A stretch of DNA of 64,000 nt from Oxytricha trifallax (Eukaryota; Ciliophora; Spirotrichea; Sporadotrichida; Oxytrichidae). This document shows, in pieces, positions 23,815 to 36,453 of the stretch; the first letter of the stretch is position 1; every line of letters begins with the position of its first letter. The stretch lies in assembly GCA_000711775.1 (NCBI GenBank), contig ARYC01000184.1, positions 62,001-126,000 of the forward strand, in the 5' to 3' direction. The position numbers and the translations under genes are program-made. The notes below the pieces were generated by a model. The model was not told the DNA's origin and did no database searches. It saw only the letters and a list, made by a program, of their open reading frames with translations.

Positions 23815-26800
23815 ATGTCTACGGAATAGTTTAATTAGAGCTCAAAGTAACTATCATAACCAACTTTATTACAAAGTTGGTTTGAATTTAGTTATTTTTA
23901 TTTTAAATATATAATCTTTATGTTTTTTTATGCAATAATTTCATCTTTTAATTTATAGCATTTGTAAGATGTTCATTGGTGGATTGAACCCTACGACCAG
24001 TGAAGGTATGTTATATCAACAAATTTATCTTAATTTTAGGCTCGTTAAGGCAGTATTTCATTTAGTTTGGGGATATTTAGGATCTAGTCATAATGAGAGA
24101 CAAGGATCAAAGTAAGTATTCCATCATATATTATTGATAAAAACTTTTTATATGAACTTATAAAAATTTTTATTATAGAATAGGCTTAAGAATTATGCAA
24201 GATCACTTTATTGCAATAATAAAAGCGATTTTATGTATTAATTTATGTGTTAATTATATTAATTTGGGGATACAATTTCATCTTTGAATTTAATCTGAAC
24301 TTGAAATAGATACTTCAAGGGGATTCGGATTCGTGACATTCACAAACAATGTAGTCCTCACAAACGTGCTAAGGCGTTAACCGCACATCGTAGATGGAAA
24401 GCAGGTAGGTATTCAAAATTCCTAAAATATTATTATTATACAATCAATTCGCTTTTCAATGGGAAACTTAAATAATTAATATTAACGAATAAAAATGATC
24501 TAAGAATTAAATATTAATCATATTTTATAAACTGATATTAATCAGTACCTTCAGACATTGTGATAGCTTATACCATCTCAACCAAATTTAAAAAAATTAG
24601 AATTCTTATATTTATTTCATAATTGTTTAGGTTGACTGTAAACCTGCTGTGCCCAAAGACTAATATTCATAATTAATTAATAATAGCATAAAGTAATATC
24701 ATAGTTAAATATTATTATTATTATTGTTATCTAATAATCGTCACAATAGTTTTAGATGCAGCCATAGTAGCCATCACAGCATCAAAACAACTTAATGATG
24801 CAACAGTAGCAGCAAAGGAATTATTACCCTAATAATAATTAGTACCCCTCCCACCAGCAGTAGTAGCAGCAAAACCACCAGAACTAGCAGTAATAATATA
24901 ATCAATATAGCAATAGCTATTATAATACTAGTAATTAGTACCCATCATAAGGTGGCAGTAATTATAGTCATCCTTATTCATAATATAGGGGTCCCACTCC
25001 CAACAACAACAACAATAGTAATGCCTACTAACAGCAGTAGAACAACCAAAGAAACAACAATTATGGCTACTCAGACAACAACAACAACAATAATTACGAT
25101 CAGAACAACTATTAAAATAATGGGGGTAACTAATATCAGTCTACTGCCAATGGCTACAATAGCTAGTCACAACAAATGTAGTAATACAATCAGAATTAGT
25201 AGCAATACAACCAGCAACATAAGCAATAAGACTACAATAATGGCTACTAAGGAGGTAACTATAACAATCAAGGAAGTGGTGGCTATAATAATAATCAGTA
25301 TTAGCAAAACAGAGGAGGAAATCAGCAATAGAACAACAATCCCTCAAATAACCAATAGCATAATCAGACCAATTAGAATAGTGATCAATAAAATAAAAAA
25401 CAGAAAAGTGTCTCCAATAAAAACTTAAACTTAAACTCAAATTAGCAATAACAGCCAAATACCCAGAAAGCGCAGTAGCAAAAGCTTAAGTAGTAGATTT
25501 TAAATAAATATGAAGTTTTTAGTCCATCCATGCTGTTTTTATAATATATAGACAATGGAGTTTTAGAAATAGCTCCAAAAGCAGAACATCCTCATTAAAG
25601 AGCAAGAGATGCAAATCAACAGGCTTCAGTCTAAGTAAAACGATCATCCAAGCAAAGAAAGTGGCAGTTCTGTTAAAGATTTCCATAGCGACATATAAAG
25701 CAATTAAGGAATCACGAACAATGCTAATGTAGTAAATAGCAAACATAGTAGTAGAGACAAAGACAACTTGAAAACTATGCCAATATTCGACTTGGATGGT
25801 GGTGACGAGGAGGAAATAAAGATTGAATCCCAGAATAATCTTTAGTTATAGGCGTAACCGTAGTATTCAAATTCTAGTGCTTCTCATCTTTAAGAAAGAA
25901 ATTAGCAAGAATCATTGGGAGGCAATTAGAGAGACTAATACGATGATAATAAATCAGTTTCTAGTAGAAGATCAGGATAATCCAATGATTCTTTGACACT
26001 CAAGAATCTTAAGACTTTAGCTAAAAGTAGAGAACAAAGCTACAAAAGATCATCAATTCAATCTTTAGACACTTAATATCGCAAAATATTTGTGGGAGGA
26101 CTTCCTCATAACTTAAGTGATGAAGAATTTAGAGCTTTTTTCGCTAAATTTGGAGATATTGAAGATTGCGCAATTTTGAAAGACAAGAGAACTGGCAAAC
26201 CAAGAGGTTTCGGGTTCGTGACTTATTCCACCGTTGATCAAGTCGATTACGTCATGAATATTAAGGATCAGCATCATATTCAAGACAAATGGGTCGACTG
26301 CAAGAGAGCAGTACCAGCTAATGTCTTAAAGGAGGAAATTGTAGATATTGATAAAATAAATAGAGGCATTGATCAAATGGCTCTGTCTTAAAATAATAGT
26401 ATAGTGGGAATAAGAAAAATATGGGAGTTATCAAAATAAAGATTCAAAGATTATAAATAATAAATTATTCTTGAGATTAATAAATAAAATCATAATGGCT
26501 AACTTATTTTTATGAAATCGATACTTTCCTGCATTGAGCTTATTTTTATGATTGAACAAATAATGAAAATAATACCCTTTTCGTTTTTAAATTTAAAAAT
26601 ATATTTGGAATATTAATCTTGAAAGATTTTAAAGAAATTTACAATTAAATTAAAATAATAATAAATAATTTTAATATTTTATAATTTATTTGTCTTTTTT
26701 TAGTTACATTCTTTCAATAATCATTCAAATAGTATTGAAATTGACAATATGATTATAAAAACACCAATCAGAACACTAAGTGGTTCAGATACCCAAGCAA

Positions 26801-29800
26801 CAACTTCCCCTCCTATTAATGCTGAAAAATAGTTGCAAGATTTGCAGAATTTGTTGTCTGCCTCAATTTTAAAGAATCCACAACTACTTAATTCACAATT
26901 TGGCTTAAATCTCATCAACAGTCAAATCTAGCAATTAGCGATGTAATAACTATTGAACAATCCCATGCAATAGTAGCATTAGCAATAGCAACAACAGCAA
27001 TAGCAATAGTAAAATCCACACTTCAATAATCAAATGAATAACAATATGAGCAATATGAACAACATGAATAATTTCAGAGCACCTAATATGCAATAGCAGA
27101 TGTAAAATAACAACATGCCATAGAACAATTTCTAGATGAACCCACAAAACAACATGCAACAATATGTCAAAAAAATGCAACATTAAATGGCTATAAGAAT
27201 TCTTATTATCTTTCTTTATTTGTGATACTAGCTGTGGCAGTAGTAATAGCAGCTTATCAACCAACTAAACTAAAACTACTAGCAATAAAACTTCAATCAG
27301 CAGCAATAATAACAGCCTAACCAATACAATCAAAATCCATATGACTAGCAGCAAAATCAATTCTAATAGTAGCAGTAACCACCATTTTAAAACCAACAGC
27401 AGTAGTAAATGTAGATGCCACCATACATGTAGCAATAACAGCAACAGCAGCCACCATTTCATTCAGACTTTAACTCGCATAGTTAGCCATTTAAACCGCC
27501 AAGCCACAACAGCCAAAACACAAGTCAAAACAGTGGCAATCAGCAGCATTAGAACTCATTTGGTGCTAGTGGTGGATAGTAGCATGTGCTGTAGAATCAG
27601 TCACATAATTCCAGTGAGGATAATAGACTTCAGAATCAGACGAACAATAGTGGTGGTGGCGGATTTAACAACAATAACAACATGAACATGTAGGATAATC
27701 ATCACATGAATAACGTAAATCAGATGCAGCCAGGCATGAACATGATGAATTTATTCAACAATAATTAGTAGCCAATGATTTAGCAGAATTCTCAATAAGA
27801 TTAGTCGCAGCAAAAGAGCTAATATCCATTGTACACAGGATAACCCACTTAACCACAAAAGCAGGAATAACCAGTATAGCACTAATAGAATTAATAGGAG
27901 AATTAGGCCTAATAAAACGCTGGCTCTAGTAATTAATTGTTTTCAGCACCAGCAACTGTAAGCATTGGAGGTTAATCATATAGTATTTATAAAAATAATT
28001 TACCTGTCAAAATAAACTTATAAGGGCAACAGCAAACTGCAACTGAAGGATAAACAAATCCATAACCAAGTGCTTAACAAGTATCACCTTAATAACAGAC
28101 ATCCTATTAGAATTCAATCTCAGGATTCCCCTCCTTCCAATATCTTAATGGTTAATTTGCCAACTAAATATCAAACTAACAGCCTCAAAGTACTGGCGGT
28201 CAGAAAGAATTCAAGAGTGGCTTCCCTTATTCTCAAACTTTCAAGTTTTAGCAATAGTAGTAACAATTATAAGATCATTTCAACAACAGCTTGAACATCT
28301 CAGGAATTGGTTTGAACAACTTAACCAACTAATCATGTAAGTTATTATTTTACCTTTCTAACATACTTTATAGTGAATGATAGCATTGGCTTGAAGCAGC
28401 AAGAACAGACTGAATGGTTTATTCAAAGTCTCTAAAATCAATATGAATCATCCTTCAGCGAAGACATTAACACAGACTAGAAAAACGAAAACCTAAACAA
28501 AAAGAAGAAGGACACCATCTCTAGCATAAACCAACAGATTCAAAAAATTGGGGGGGGGGAAGTTTCCTGCCCCATACATAAAAATATGTAATTTTTATAA
28601 TTTTCAAAGAATATTTATCATCAAATATGATGTAGTTTTTTTTTAAAAAATTTAGCTTCAAATATCATTTCTACCTTGATAATGAATTTAAAATTAATGA
28701 AAATTACATTAATTATTAATAAAAAACCTTTATTTTAGCCTTGTTAATATTATATAATTTGATAAAGAATAATTATGTACCTTGAAAATTATATAATAAT
28801 AAATGTTTTATAGTACATGATTATGGTAATTGAAATTGAAATTAATTGTTTCTATTAAAATTATTTCAAAAAACATATAATTTAATGTTGGAGCAGGAAA
28901 CTTCCCCCCAAAATTTAATAGAAAGAGATTAAAGAGGAGGAGAAAGTGCATTAAGACAGAATGAATTAAATTGATTGGAAGTAAACAGAGCAATAAAATA
29001 ATGGAAATTATGGAGGATTCTTTACCTCATAAGCAAATAACCAGCAGAAACACTAATAGCAATAGAAAAACTAGCCATAAAGCTAAAACGAGTAGCTTTT
29101 AGTACCAAGTAGTTTAGGAAATGGATCTGCAAATAACTCAGGAGGATCATAGAATAACTCTGGCAATAAGAGCACCTCACCCAACTAATCTTCCTTACAA
29201 ATTCTTAATATATTTTTATAATTTTAATATTATAACTCAACCACAAGAAAGAGGAATGGACTTGAGAAATAAGTTAGTTATTTATTTATATATAAATTTA
29301 CTTTAATATATAATTGAGATTAAAAAATATCATTTCATAATAAAGAGATAAAATATATAAAAAAAGAATTTTTCATTTTCAATTACATTCTTAATGGAAG
29401 AGATTATTTGTTAAATTTAAAGATTTTTTTTAGGAAATATCTAGAAGCATTAACAGTACAGACAAATTTTAGAGATACTTATTTACTTAAAGAATATTTT
29501 CTTCCTTTAAATTTTTCTGAGAAACGATTTAAGATTAAACACCTCAGCCTCTAAACGTGGTGACAGCGAATCTAAAGCTAAATTTGATTAATTCAAAAAT
29601 CAACAATAGAGCATAGCATCAGGCAATTAACAAATTCAAGATTAACACCAATTAGATTCATCCATTTTGAACGACTAGTCCATGCTGAACCATTCCAGAA
29701 GACACATTTTAGGCAGTGGAGAGAACTTCCAATATGGTAAAGACAGACCATCGAGCAGGTCATCGCAAGACAAGAACTCAAACATAAAGAGCGAGTATGG

Positions 29801-30127
29801 CTAAATTAAGAGTTTATAGAAATAGGGCCCTAGTAACAGAGCAGATAGAAATTACAAGCCTTATTGAGCAAGTAATAGCTACAGATATAAGATAGAACTA
29901 TAATTAAGTATTTATATAGAGTCAGGTAGCCTAATTAGTAGATAGAAATTAAAAGACAGTTAACTATAGTTAATAGGAGAGTGATTAGGTCAGGAGTATA
30001 TAATTAAATATCGTTCAGAGAGTGTGACTTTGATATTGAATTGAGAAATGAATTTATTCAAAAGATTATTGATAAGTTATCAAAGCATAGACACTTGAAC
30101 GGTAAGGAATTACTTAAGAAAATGTGA
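23815..30127 (+). CDS. Large Q/N-rich protein with two RRM domains (Musashi/hnRNP-like)
   Basis: RRM1 (about 23960-24660) has RNP2 KMFIGGLNP and RNP1 RGFGFVTF, ending VDCKPAVPKD; RRM2 (about 26070-26330) has KIFVGGLP and RGFGFVTY, ending VDCKRAVPANV. The pair resembles Musashi/DAZAP1-type single-strand RNA binders. Between and after them are long low-complexity Q/N/S/G stretches, with Gln written as CAA, CAG, TAA and TAG. The frame is kept by GT...AG introns (24411-24632, 27167-27230, 28327-28362) and by removing IESs at 24660-24730, 25494-25548, 26395-26727 and 28550-28909. The last part (29420-30127, basic, ending KHRHLNGKELLKKM) has one unresolved frame change near 29500 and another near 29840, so the 3' exons are less certain and could be a separate gene. 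Confidence 0.8.
24660..24730. other. IES, pointer CTAATA
   Basis: CTAATA at 24660-24665 and 24731-24736. Its 71 bases shift the frame by two. Removal joins AVPKD to QQSSQQFQMQPQQ. No GT...AG pair gives the right frame here. Confidence 0.85.
25494..25548. other. IES, pointer TAGA
   Basis: TAGA at 25494-25497 and 25549-25552. Removing 55 bases joins QQQKLKQQ to TMEFQKQLQKQ and makes the frame upstream agree with that of RRM2. Confidence 0.75.
26395..26727. other. IES, pointer AATAGTAT
   Basis: AATAGTAT at 26395-26402 and 26728-26735 flanks 333 bases of AT-rich DNA with several TGAs. Removal joins IDQMALSQN to NSIEIDNMIIK just after RRM2. Confidence 0.88.
28550..28909. mobile_element. IES with G-rich terminal inverted repeats, pointer AAAATT
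   Basis: Inserted in the coding sequence of the RRM gene. The left end is a run of ten G followed by AAGTTTCCTGC, and the right end is GCAGGAAACTTCCCCCC. Both are flanked by AAAATT (28544-28549 and 28910-28915). Excision of 360 bases plus one AAAATT joins INQQIQKI to QQKEIKEEEK in frame. The inside is AT-rich and noncoding. This is a transposon-like element that serves as an IES. Confidence 0.88.
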
Positions 30128-30247
30128 GTGATTATTATTTAAGTCCTTCACATTTAAATTTAACTAATTAATAACTTAAAATAAAGAATCAAAACATAAA
30201 AAACTCTCTTGCTTACTTAATCATATATATTAATATAATTTCAGTCT

Positions 30248-32663
30248 TCAATTAGCCATCTTAGGAGCGAATTCACTGAAGAATTCTCCATAAGAAATCT
30301 TTCCATCTCTATCTCTATCAATCTTATCAAATAATAGCTCTATTTCCTTCTGAGTAGCGAAGAATTCGTAACTTTCCAAGAATTCTTTAATATCGTTTTA
30401 TGTCAAGCATCCATTTCCAGATTATTCAAGTGTTTAGAATCCTGCATTGATGCTGAACAGTGGACTTGAAGTTAAGAGAATTCTCAATTCTTCAAGGTTT
30501 CCCTCGTATCTAAGAATATTTCTAAGCGCATTTCCAAATTCTAGCTTAGTTTTGAGAGATATAGCTTCATCTGGATGTCTGGCTTCGTAGTTTGGTCGCT
30601 TATTAGAGAGATGATCAGCATAGATACGATCTTTTGGAGTGAAACCGTCTGTGAACTCTAGATATCTTATTTTGTAATCTTAGTTCTTGTCGTGTCTCTT
30701 GAAGAACAAATTCAGTTCTCTCTTGTCGAGTGAGTAGACGCCGAGTTTTCTCAAACCTTCCTCTAAATCGTGGGTATAGATTTAGAAAATTTAAAACATA
30801 TCATACAATAGATTTCTCCTGATACAGTTCTATCAAAAAGTCTGAAAGCATCTAAAAGATTGAAATCAGATTTTAAAGCCAATGTTTGTTTTTGTTTTTC
30901 GAGTTAAGTTTCTATGGTAATCATTTAAATTAAAGTTTCTGCAAGATTAGCCTCTTCATTCATAAAATCAGCATAATTAATAAATCCATAATTAGATATT
31001 TTAGGGGTAGATGTCAAAATTATTTAATTAAGATTTGTCTCAAGATAATATTGTCTCTAATAAGGGGAAACTAATACTTATTCATCATGATCGCTTTCTT
31101 CTTTAAAGTATCCTTAATTCAATTAATCACTATCACTTACATTAGCATCTGCTTTCTCCTACATAATTTATTCCTCTTCAAACTTGTCCTCTTCTTCCTC
31201 GATATCATCCAAGTCAAGTCTTTGATTTGAATCACCAACTGGAGAACCTTGACTATCAAATATCTGATTATTATTTATATTTGAGTTGTTATTTGCACCT
31301 TTAGTTGGAGATGGTGTCGTGGTTAAACTAGCCATGTTGTTATCACTAGACCCAAATAAAGCAGAGTTTTAATTAGACTTGTTGTTAGAAGATCTCACTC
31401 GATTATTCTTTGAAGTCTATTTGTTAGAATTTGCTCTATTGTTTTAAGGAGTCAATGATTTTCTTAGAGGGGTAGTGTTTGATTCTCTAACTCCATAGAG
31501 AATAAAATTTCTTCTTGGCTCATCATCTTCAATAGGATTAAAAGTTTTAGTATCTGTCTGTGCAAAGTTAGGACAATTAATTAAAATAATGACTTTGAGT
31601 ATAATCAATGTTAGAATAGTTTGCTCTTTCTCTCTGTGGCGTTTTGTAATACATTCTTTAGTTTGCTTAAAGTTCATTCTTTGCATCTGATTGAATCCTT
31701 TAATTTGCTTATTTTTATTTCTAGCTTTCTCTGAGTGCTTAATCAACTGATTTCTGATACTTTGAATCTCCATTACCACTCTGAAGTTAGACTCCTACTT
31801 TCTCAATGTAATCACAGAATTCAGTGTAAGTGATACGACCATCCTCATCTAAGTCTAATCTCTTGAATAAATGATCAGCATCTAGTGCAGTGGACATGAT
31901 GCCATTCCTATTCATAAAGTATTTTATGTCGTCTCTCAAAATGCTGTTCAGCTTATAGTTGTCAATGGCTCTGAATGCGTCTAATCTGCTGAAATCATAT
32001 CTGCTTTTAAGTATCTCCTTATCTTTGTTTAGCAACTTCAATCCTTCGACTTCTTCTACAATGAGTCTGGTCATCATTCTCTCAATTTCTGAGGGAAGTT
32101 TGTCTCTGATGCCTACAAATTCCTCATAGCGATCGAAGCATCTCTAGTGGAGAACTCGATCTGTGCTTGTTAAAAGGAGACAGTTTAGTTCATCAGGAGA
32201 TAAATAAGAGTCACCATCTCTATCGTATGAAGATATCAAATCAATTTTATAATACGGTTAAATTCAAAAATAATTTAGCAAAAGAAGATTTAATAATTTT
32301 AAAATCTGCAAGATCTATCGAAAAGTAATTGTATCCATTCATAAAATTAAATGCTATTTATTTTACTAATTTATATCACGTTTTTATTTAACAAATATTT
32401 ATGTTTATTAATTATCTTTAAGGAAAGTGGCAAGATCCAAAGATGAAACTTTGCCATTGTTAAATCTATCAATTCTATGAAAAGCCGCATTAGGATGAAA
32501 TCTAAAATGTTCACATAACTCTAATCTTCTTCCCTCTATCTAAAATTCCACAAATAGTTAAGTAAATTCTTGCACATTTTATTATAGAATTTACCATTTT
32601 TTCATGTTAGGATAAACTGTAAAGATGATCAGAAAGCTTTTTCTCAGTTTCAAGTCGCATCAT
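30248..32663 (-). CDS. Multi-EF-hand calcium-binding protein
   Basis: Starts MMRLETEKKLSDHLYSL (complement 32663) and ends GEFFSEFAPKMAN then TGA. EF-hand loops visible in order: YDRDGDSYLSPDE, LDLDEDGRITYTE, a partial FDRTVSGEI, RHDKNQDYKIRYLE, a degenerate SGNGCLTQND and IDRDRDGKISYGE. A Q/S/N-rich acidic linker with no domain lies between the second and third. One frame change in the linker is resolved by a GT...AG intron giving DYTQNTKTFNP. The first ATG follows an acceptor-like TTTTAG, so an upstream exon is possible. It is probably a calcium-sensing structural or regulatory protein; no enzymatic domain is seen. Confidence 0.82.
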
Positions 32664-32904
32664 TATTCGAGAGAATTCTTTAAGCTAAAATAAATTAAAA
32701 TTGAAATTTATATATAAATTAATTTATAGAAATTAAAATCACAATATTATTATAAATCTAGGCAATGGATTTTAATAACTTTTTTAATTAAAGAAATAAT
32801 GAAATGTATTAGATTTACTAGGGTTTAAATAAAGTATTTGAATTATAAGAACAAGCTAATTTTATTATGAGAGAGCTAATATTAGAAATAATATATAATT
32901 TTCA

Positions 32905-33899
32905 ATGAGCAATAAAAATAATGGCTAAAACCAGCTTCAGTAATAACAAACAAAAAAAAGGTAGTAGCAATTAATCTCTGATAATATTACAATAAAATAT
33001 CCATATTATATTAAAATGAGATAATTTTATTTGTTTTTGCAACAATAATGAAACATTGAACATCACTCGTATGGGAGATCCAGGAGCTTACATGCAATCC
33101 CAGTAAGATCCTAATGGAGGAAATATAAACATGGGTCTGCAAGACTATTCATTTGCTGAAAATAATGAAACGAAATTTAATGATCCCGATAATTTTCAGA
33201 TAAACCCCAAAATATTATAGTAAATTAAGTCAATCACTTTTAATCACATTTACCTATCTATTAATTACATGTTTAATAGAAACGTCGATGAGTAGAGTGA
33301 AATTAGTGAAAGAGAGGTAGACTTAAAGCCCTCTAAACATGAATGAAGAATCCTTCGAATAAAATCCTTTTTCTTCATCTCACCAAAGAAACATAAGCTC
33401 CTTGAATCTAATCGACAAATAAAATAGTGGAAGGTAGAGTTGTGTGGTGAAAATACAAGTGAATAATACTTTCAATACTCAAGGGGATTCATAGTCACCG
33501 ACACGTCGTCGTAAATAAAGACAAGATTTTTTTGGAATTGTAACTCTCGATGACGAACAGTGAAATTCCATTGGAAAGGGAAGGAGGACTAGTATTAGGT
33601 AAGTATCTATAAAACTAAATTCACAAAGTTTGATAACAGTTATAATTTGGATTTTTGAAGTCATTACTTTCTCTATAACATGTGATATATCTTACTTGCT
33701 CTTTCTATTGTTCTAAATGAAGTTGTTAGGTTATGACAAAGATTCATAATTCTTTTTAATTCATATTTCTTATATTATTTTTAAAACTACTGATTCAAAC
33801 TTTTAATATAGGAAGGGAGATAAGAGAGCTAATGAAATTGAAAATGCCAACTTTGGTCTTATAGAGAACGATCCAAAATAAAATAAATTTCTATATTGA
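32905..33899 (+). CDS. Small basic, low-complexity protein of unknown function
   Basis: Begins MSNKNNGQNQLQQQQTKK. Two IESs (32967-33038, 33211-33274) and a third interruption at 33537-33570 must be removed; an intron with GTAAGT...ATATAG lies at about 33599-33811. The joined protein continues GSSNNNETLNITRMGDPGAY, has SQSPTRRRKQRQDFFGI and ends NANFGLIENDPKQNKFLY. At 33560 the frame meets TGA. Either an ATTG-pointer IES or a 39-base GT...AG intron removes it, giving FFGIGKGRRTSIRKG or FFGIGRRTSIRKG. Ser/Arg/Lys-rich patches suggest a phosphorylated or nucleic-acid binding protein, but I recognise no domain. Confidence 0.7.
32967..33038. other. IES, pointer GCAA
   Basis: GCAA at 32967-32970 and 33039-33042; removal joins QQTKKGSS to NNNETLNITR. 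Confidence 0.7.
33211..33274. other. IES, pointer AATA
   Basis: AATA at 33211-33214 and 33275-33278. Removing 64 bases joins QINPKI to ETSMSRVKLVK and avoids a TGA that ends the unspliced frame. Confidence 0.7.
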
Positions 33900-33916
33900 C
33901 AATTTAAAATGGAAAA

Positions 33917-35035
33917 TCAAAGATTAAGAAATAAAAATTAATTAATAAAGTCAAAATTGTTACTTTCAAATAGGATCATATGCCATTTTTTTTTCTTAGA
34001 CCAATATAATAAAATGTATTTATTTAAATAAATATTAATTAAAATAAAAATAACTTCAAAAATGTGTTACAATATAATTATAGCAGAATCATAGCAATGA
34101 CGGCATAATGGCTCGTAAACATCTTTCCATCCCACTAATTCCACTTCTTTTGAGGTCACTATAAAAAAATAAGAATGAATATCAATAAAACATTCATGCT
34201 TTTCATTTGAAAATGCCAATTATTTATGAATAAAACTTACCAAGTCTATGTGTGAAAGGCGCTTCATCACCACATCTCTAACAAATCGCATTCAACTTAA
34301 TTATTTCATCACACATTGGTAAATTTTAAAAAAAATATATAGAATATTTAAGAACTTATAATGCATTTAGATTTAATAATGGTATAAGTTGAGGTATTTA
34401 GCCAAAGGGTTTTCGTTCGAAATCTCCATCAAGAGCTGATATAATGACAATTTTATCTTTTAATACTAGTTCAGAGCACATATCAAAGAGGTCTGGATAG
34501 AATTGACCTTCATCGATCCCTATAACTTTAGTTTCACTAACGTTCTACTCATTTAAGTCTGATATAAAATAATATAAATGCAAATGCAAATTGATAACTT
34601 AGAAATTGGCATTATGTTTAAGTATTCATTCCTAAAACGCGTTAGACATTTGATGCAAAATTCTATTGTGTATTTGAGAATATTAAAAAATTGGACTAAA
34701 TTTCGCTGCATTGAACTTACGTTTTTGTAGTTTAGATCTGAGCTGTCTTGAATGTCTCCTCAAGCTGTCTCTAATCTTTCTAGTATTTAGCCAAAATGCA
34801 TGATCTCTAAGCAATCGAATGTCTGAGTACTCTCCTGAAAAGTTCTGATGATTTACCAGAGAACATGGGACCCAGAATAAGCTCAATCCTACCTTTAAAT
34901 TAAAATATTTTTTATTCATGGAATATATTGAAATTATAAAGTAAAAACAAATTAATTCCGTATTTATCTACCTTTTTAATGCTTTTTTATAGACTTATTG
35001 AACTAATTAGCCATTTTTCCTGTAATTGTTGACAT
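33917..35035 (-). CDS. Thymidine kinase (TK1 type)
   Basis: Phosphorylates thymidine in nucleotide salvage. Start [19 protein letters not shown]. The P-loop [15 protein letters not shown] matches the TK1 family, followed by ILAKYQKD, the DEGQ motif in [13 protein letters not shown], and [17 protein letters not shown] (lasso entry). The zinc-site cysteines appear as CQRCGDEA and CRHC. An IES with pointer AAGGTAG separates the first exon from the P-loop exon; further introns or IESs lie near 34715, 34560-34640, 34300-34400 and 34145-34240. The terminal exon stays open past [11 protein letters not shown] to a TGA at 33917, so the exact C-terminus is unsure. Converges with the gene ending at 33899. 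Confidence 0.9.
34896..34974. other. IES in thymidine kinase, pointer CTACCTT
   Basis: CTACCTT (plus strand) at 34889-34895 and 34968-34974. Removing 79 bases joins SIKKHQKG to [13 protein letters not shown]. Confidence 0.82.
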
Positions 35036-35547
35036 TTCTAATGTTATGTAAGTTTCTTTATTTCAATTCAATTAAATTATTTACGGCTATTAATTTAGAG
35101 TTTAAATTAAAGTAAACTTATTCTGATCAATAATTGATAAGTTCACCTCTATTCCATTTTATGAATTTATAAAAACTTATGAATTGAGTAAAAGAAAGCA
35201 AACATGAAAAATGAATTTATTTAAATAAAAACATAAAAGAAAGTGATAAAGAAACAAAAACTACTTATCATAGTTAAAGTAATTATCTTGAGTGGTATTG
35301 TTGATAATAATTATAATACTTTCTTGTGCATAATTATGTAAAGGATTAACATGGCATCTATTTTAAATTGTATTATTATTATTTCTCATCATTTTACACT
35401 CTATAAACTACTTCGTCTCTTTCACTCTCTTCTATATATTAAAATGTAAGTTTTCTGTGATATTCTTATATAATACAAATATTTTTATCATGAATTTTAT
35501 GTCAACTTGATAAAAATCTCTCCAGCAATATCTCTTTTTCATCAAGC
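35036..35547. other. AT-rich intergenic, no gene seen
   Basis: Upstream of thymidine kinase and downstream of the next minus-strand gene; no conserved feature recognised. Confidence 0.5.
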
Positions 35548-36051
35548 TCATTGCAAAAGTTGTCTGGCTCTGGCTTGGAGTTCCTGCTCAACGTTTTCCT
35601 TGATATTTCTAGTCCATCTGTTGTGGCATTCTAAGAAGGACTTGTCCTTGGCTTCAATGCTCTTGAGTGACTCGAATTGTGGATTCTACCAGCATGACTG
35701 ATATTCATTAACGTGCTTGCCAACGTGGTCTGAGAAGAAGGAATTTATGATCTTGAGCTTAAAGTCGTTGTTTAAGTGGAAATCTTGGCACTTCAGGGCT
35801 TGTTGGAAGTTGTAAGATTTGTTTTGGAAGCAATTCTTGCTGATATGCTGATCCAATTCCTTCTCTCTCAGTGCTCTGAATTTAAGCAAAATACCATCGT
35901 CTAAGTCAGCTTGGACTCTCTCAAGAGTTTGGATGGCTTATGTTGCGTACTTGAAGTCGAGGGTCCAAGCGTCGGAATTGGTCTGCAAGTTGTTGAGGGA
36001 GATACCTCTGAGTTGACGGAAGTAGTCTGACTCCTAGATTGTTGCTGACAT
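35548..36051 (-). CDS. Small uninterrupted protein with spaced cysteines
   Basis: 167 residues in a single exon with no intron or IES, starting MSATIQESDYFRQLRG and ending QELQARARQLLQ then TGA. Base composition is noticeably richer in GC than its neighbours, and Gln is often CAA/CAG, as in well-expressed genes. Four cysteines occur, as CFQNKSYNFQQALKC and a pair about 23 residues apart (CWQNPQFESLK...FLEC). This is loosely reminiscent of CHCH-type mitochondrial proteins, but the spacing is not the standard CX9C. No family recognised with confidence. Confidence 0.8.
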
Positions 36052-36453
36052 TTATTATTACTAAATTAATTATTAACTTATTTATTATAATTCATTTAAT
36101 TCTCAGCATAAATTTACTAATATATTAATAACCTACAAATAGTTTGAACAAGATTTCAGATATAGAATGATATGTATAAATAGATAAATGAATGTAACTG
36201 ATATTAGAGATATTTATTAAAAGGAATAATATATTTATATAAACAATTCTCAGTTTGATATTAAGCAAAACCTGAGAATGCATTTGTTTTTTTAAATTTA
36301 TAACTTTTTACCACTTCTGTATTAATTTATAAAGCTTGTATCTATTTAGTTTTCCTATTATGTTTTTATTTTTATTAGAAATGTGCTCATTAGCTATATT
36401 AATATACTTAATGATTCTGATTTAAAAAACTTTAATAATTAATTTTTAGCTGT
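36052..36453. other. AT-rich intergenic, no gene seen
   Basis: Between the small cysteine protein and the channel gene; nothing recognised. Confidence 0.5.

Noticed and set aside
25556..26391. Independent gene starting MEFQKQLQKQ at 25556 containing RRM2
   Set aside because: The TAGA direct repeat at 25494 and 25549 joins it in frame to the upstream Q-rich region, so one gene is simpler.
24952..27462. Threonine/isoleucine-rich plus frames and leucine-rich minus frames in the 25-27 kb region
   Set aside because: Out-of-phase readings of the CAA/AAT-rich low-complexity part of the two-RRM gene. The correct phase is fixed by the RRMs on both sides once the IESs are removed.
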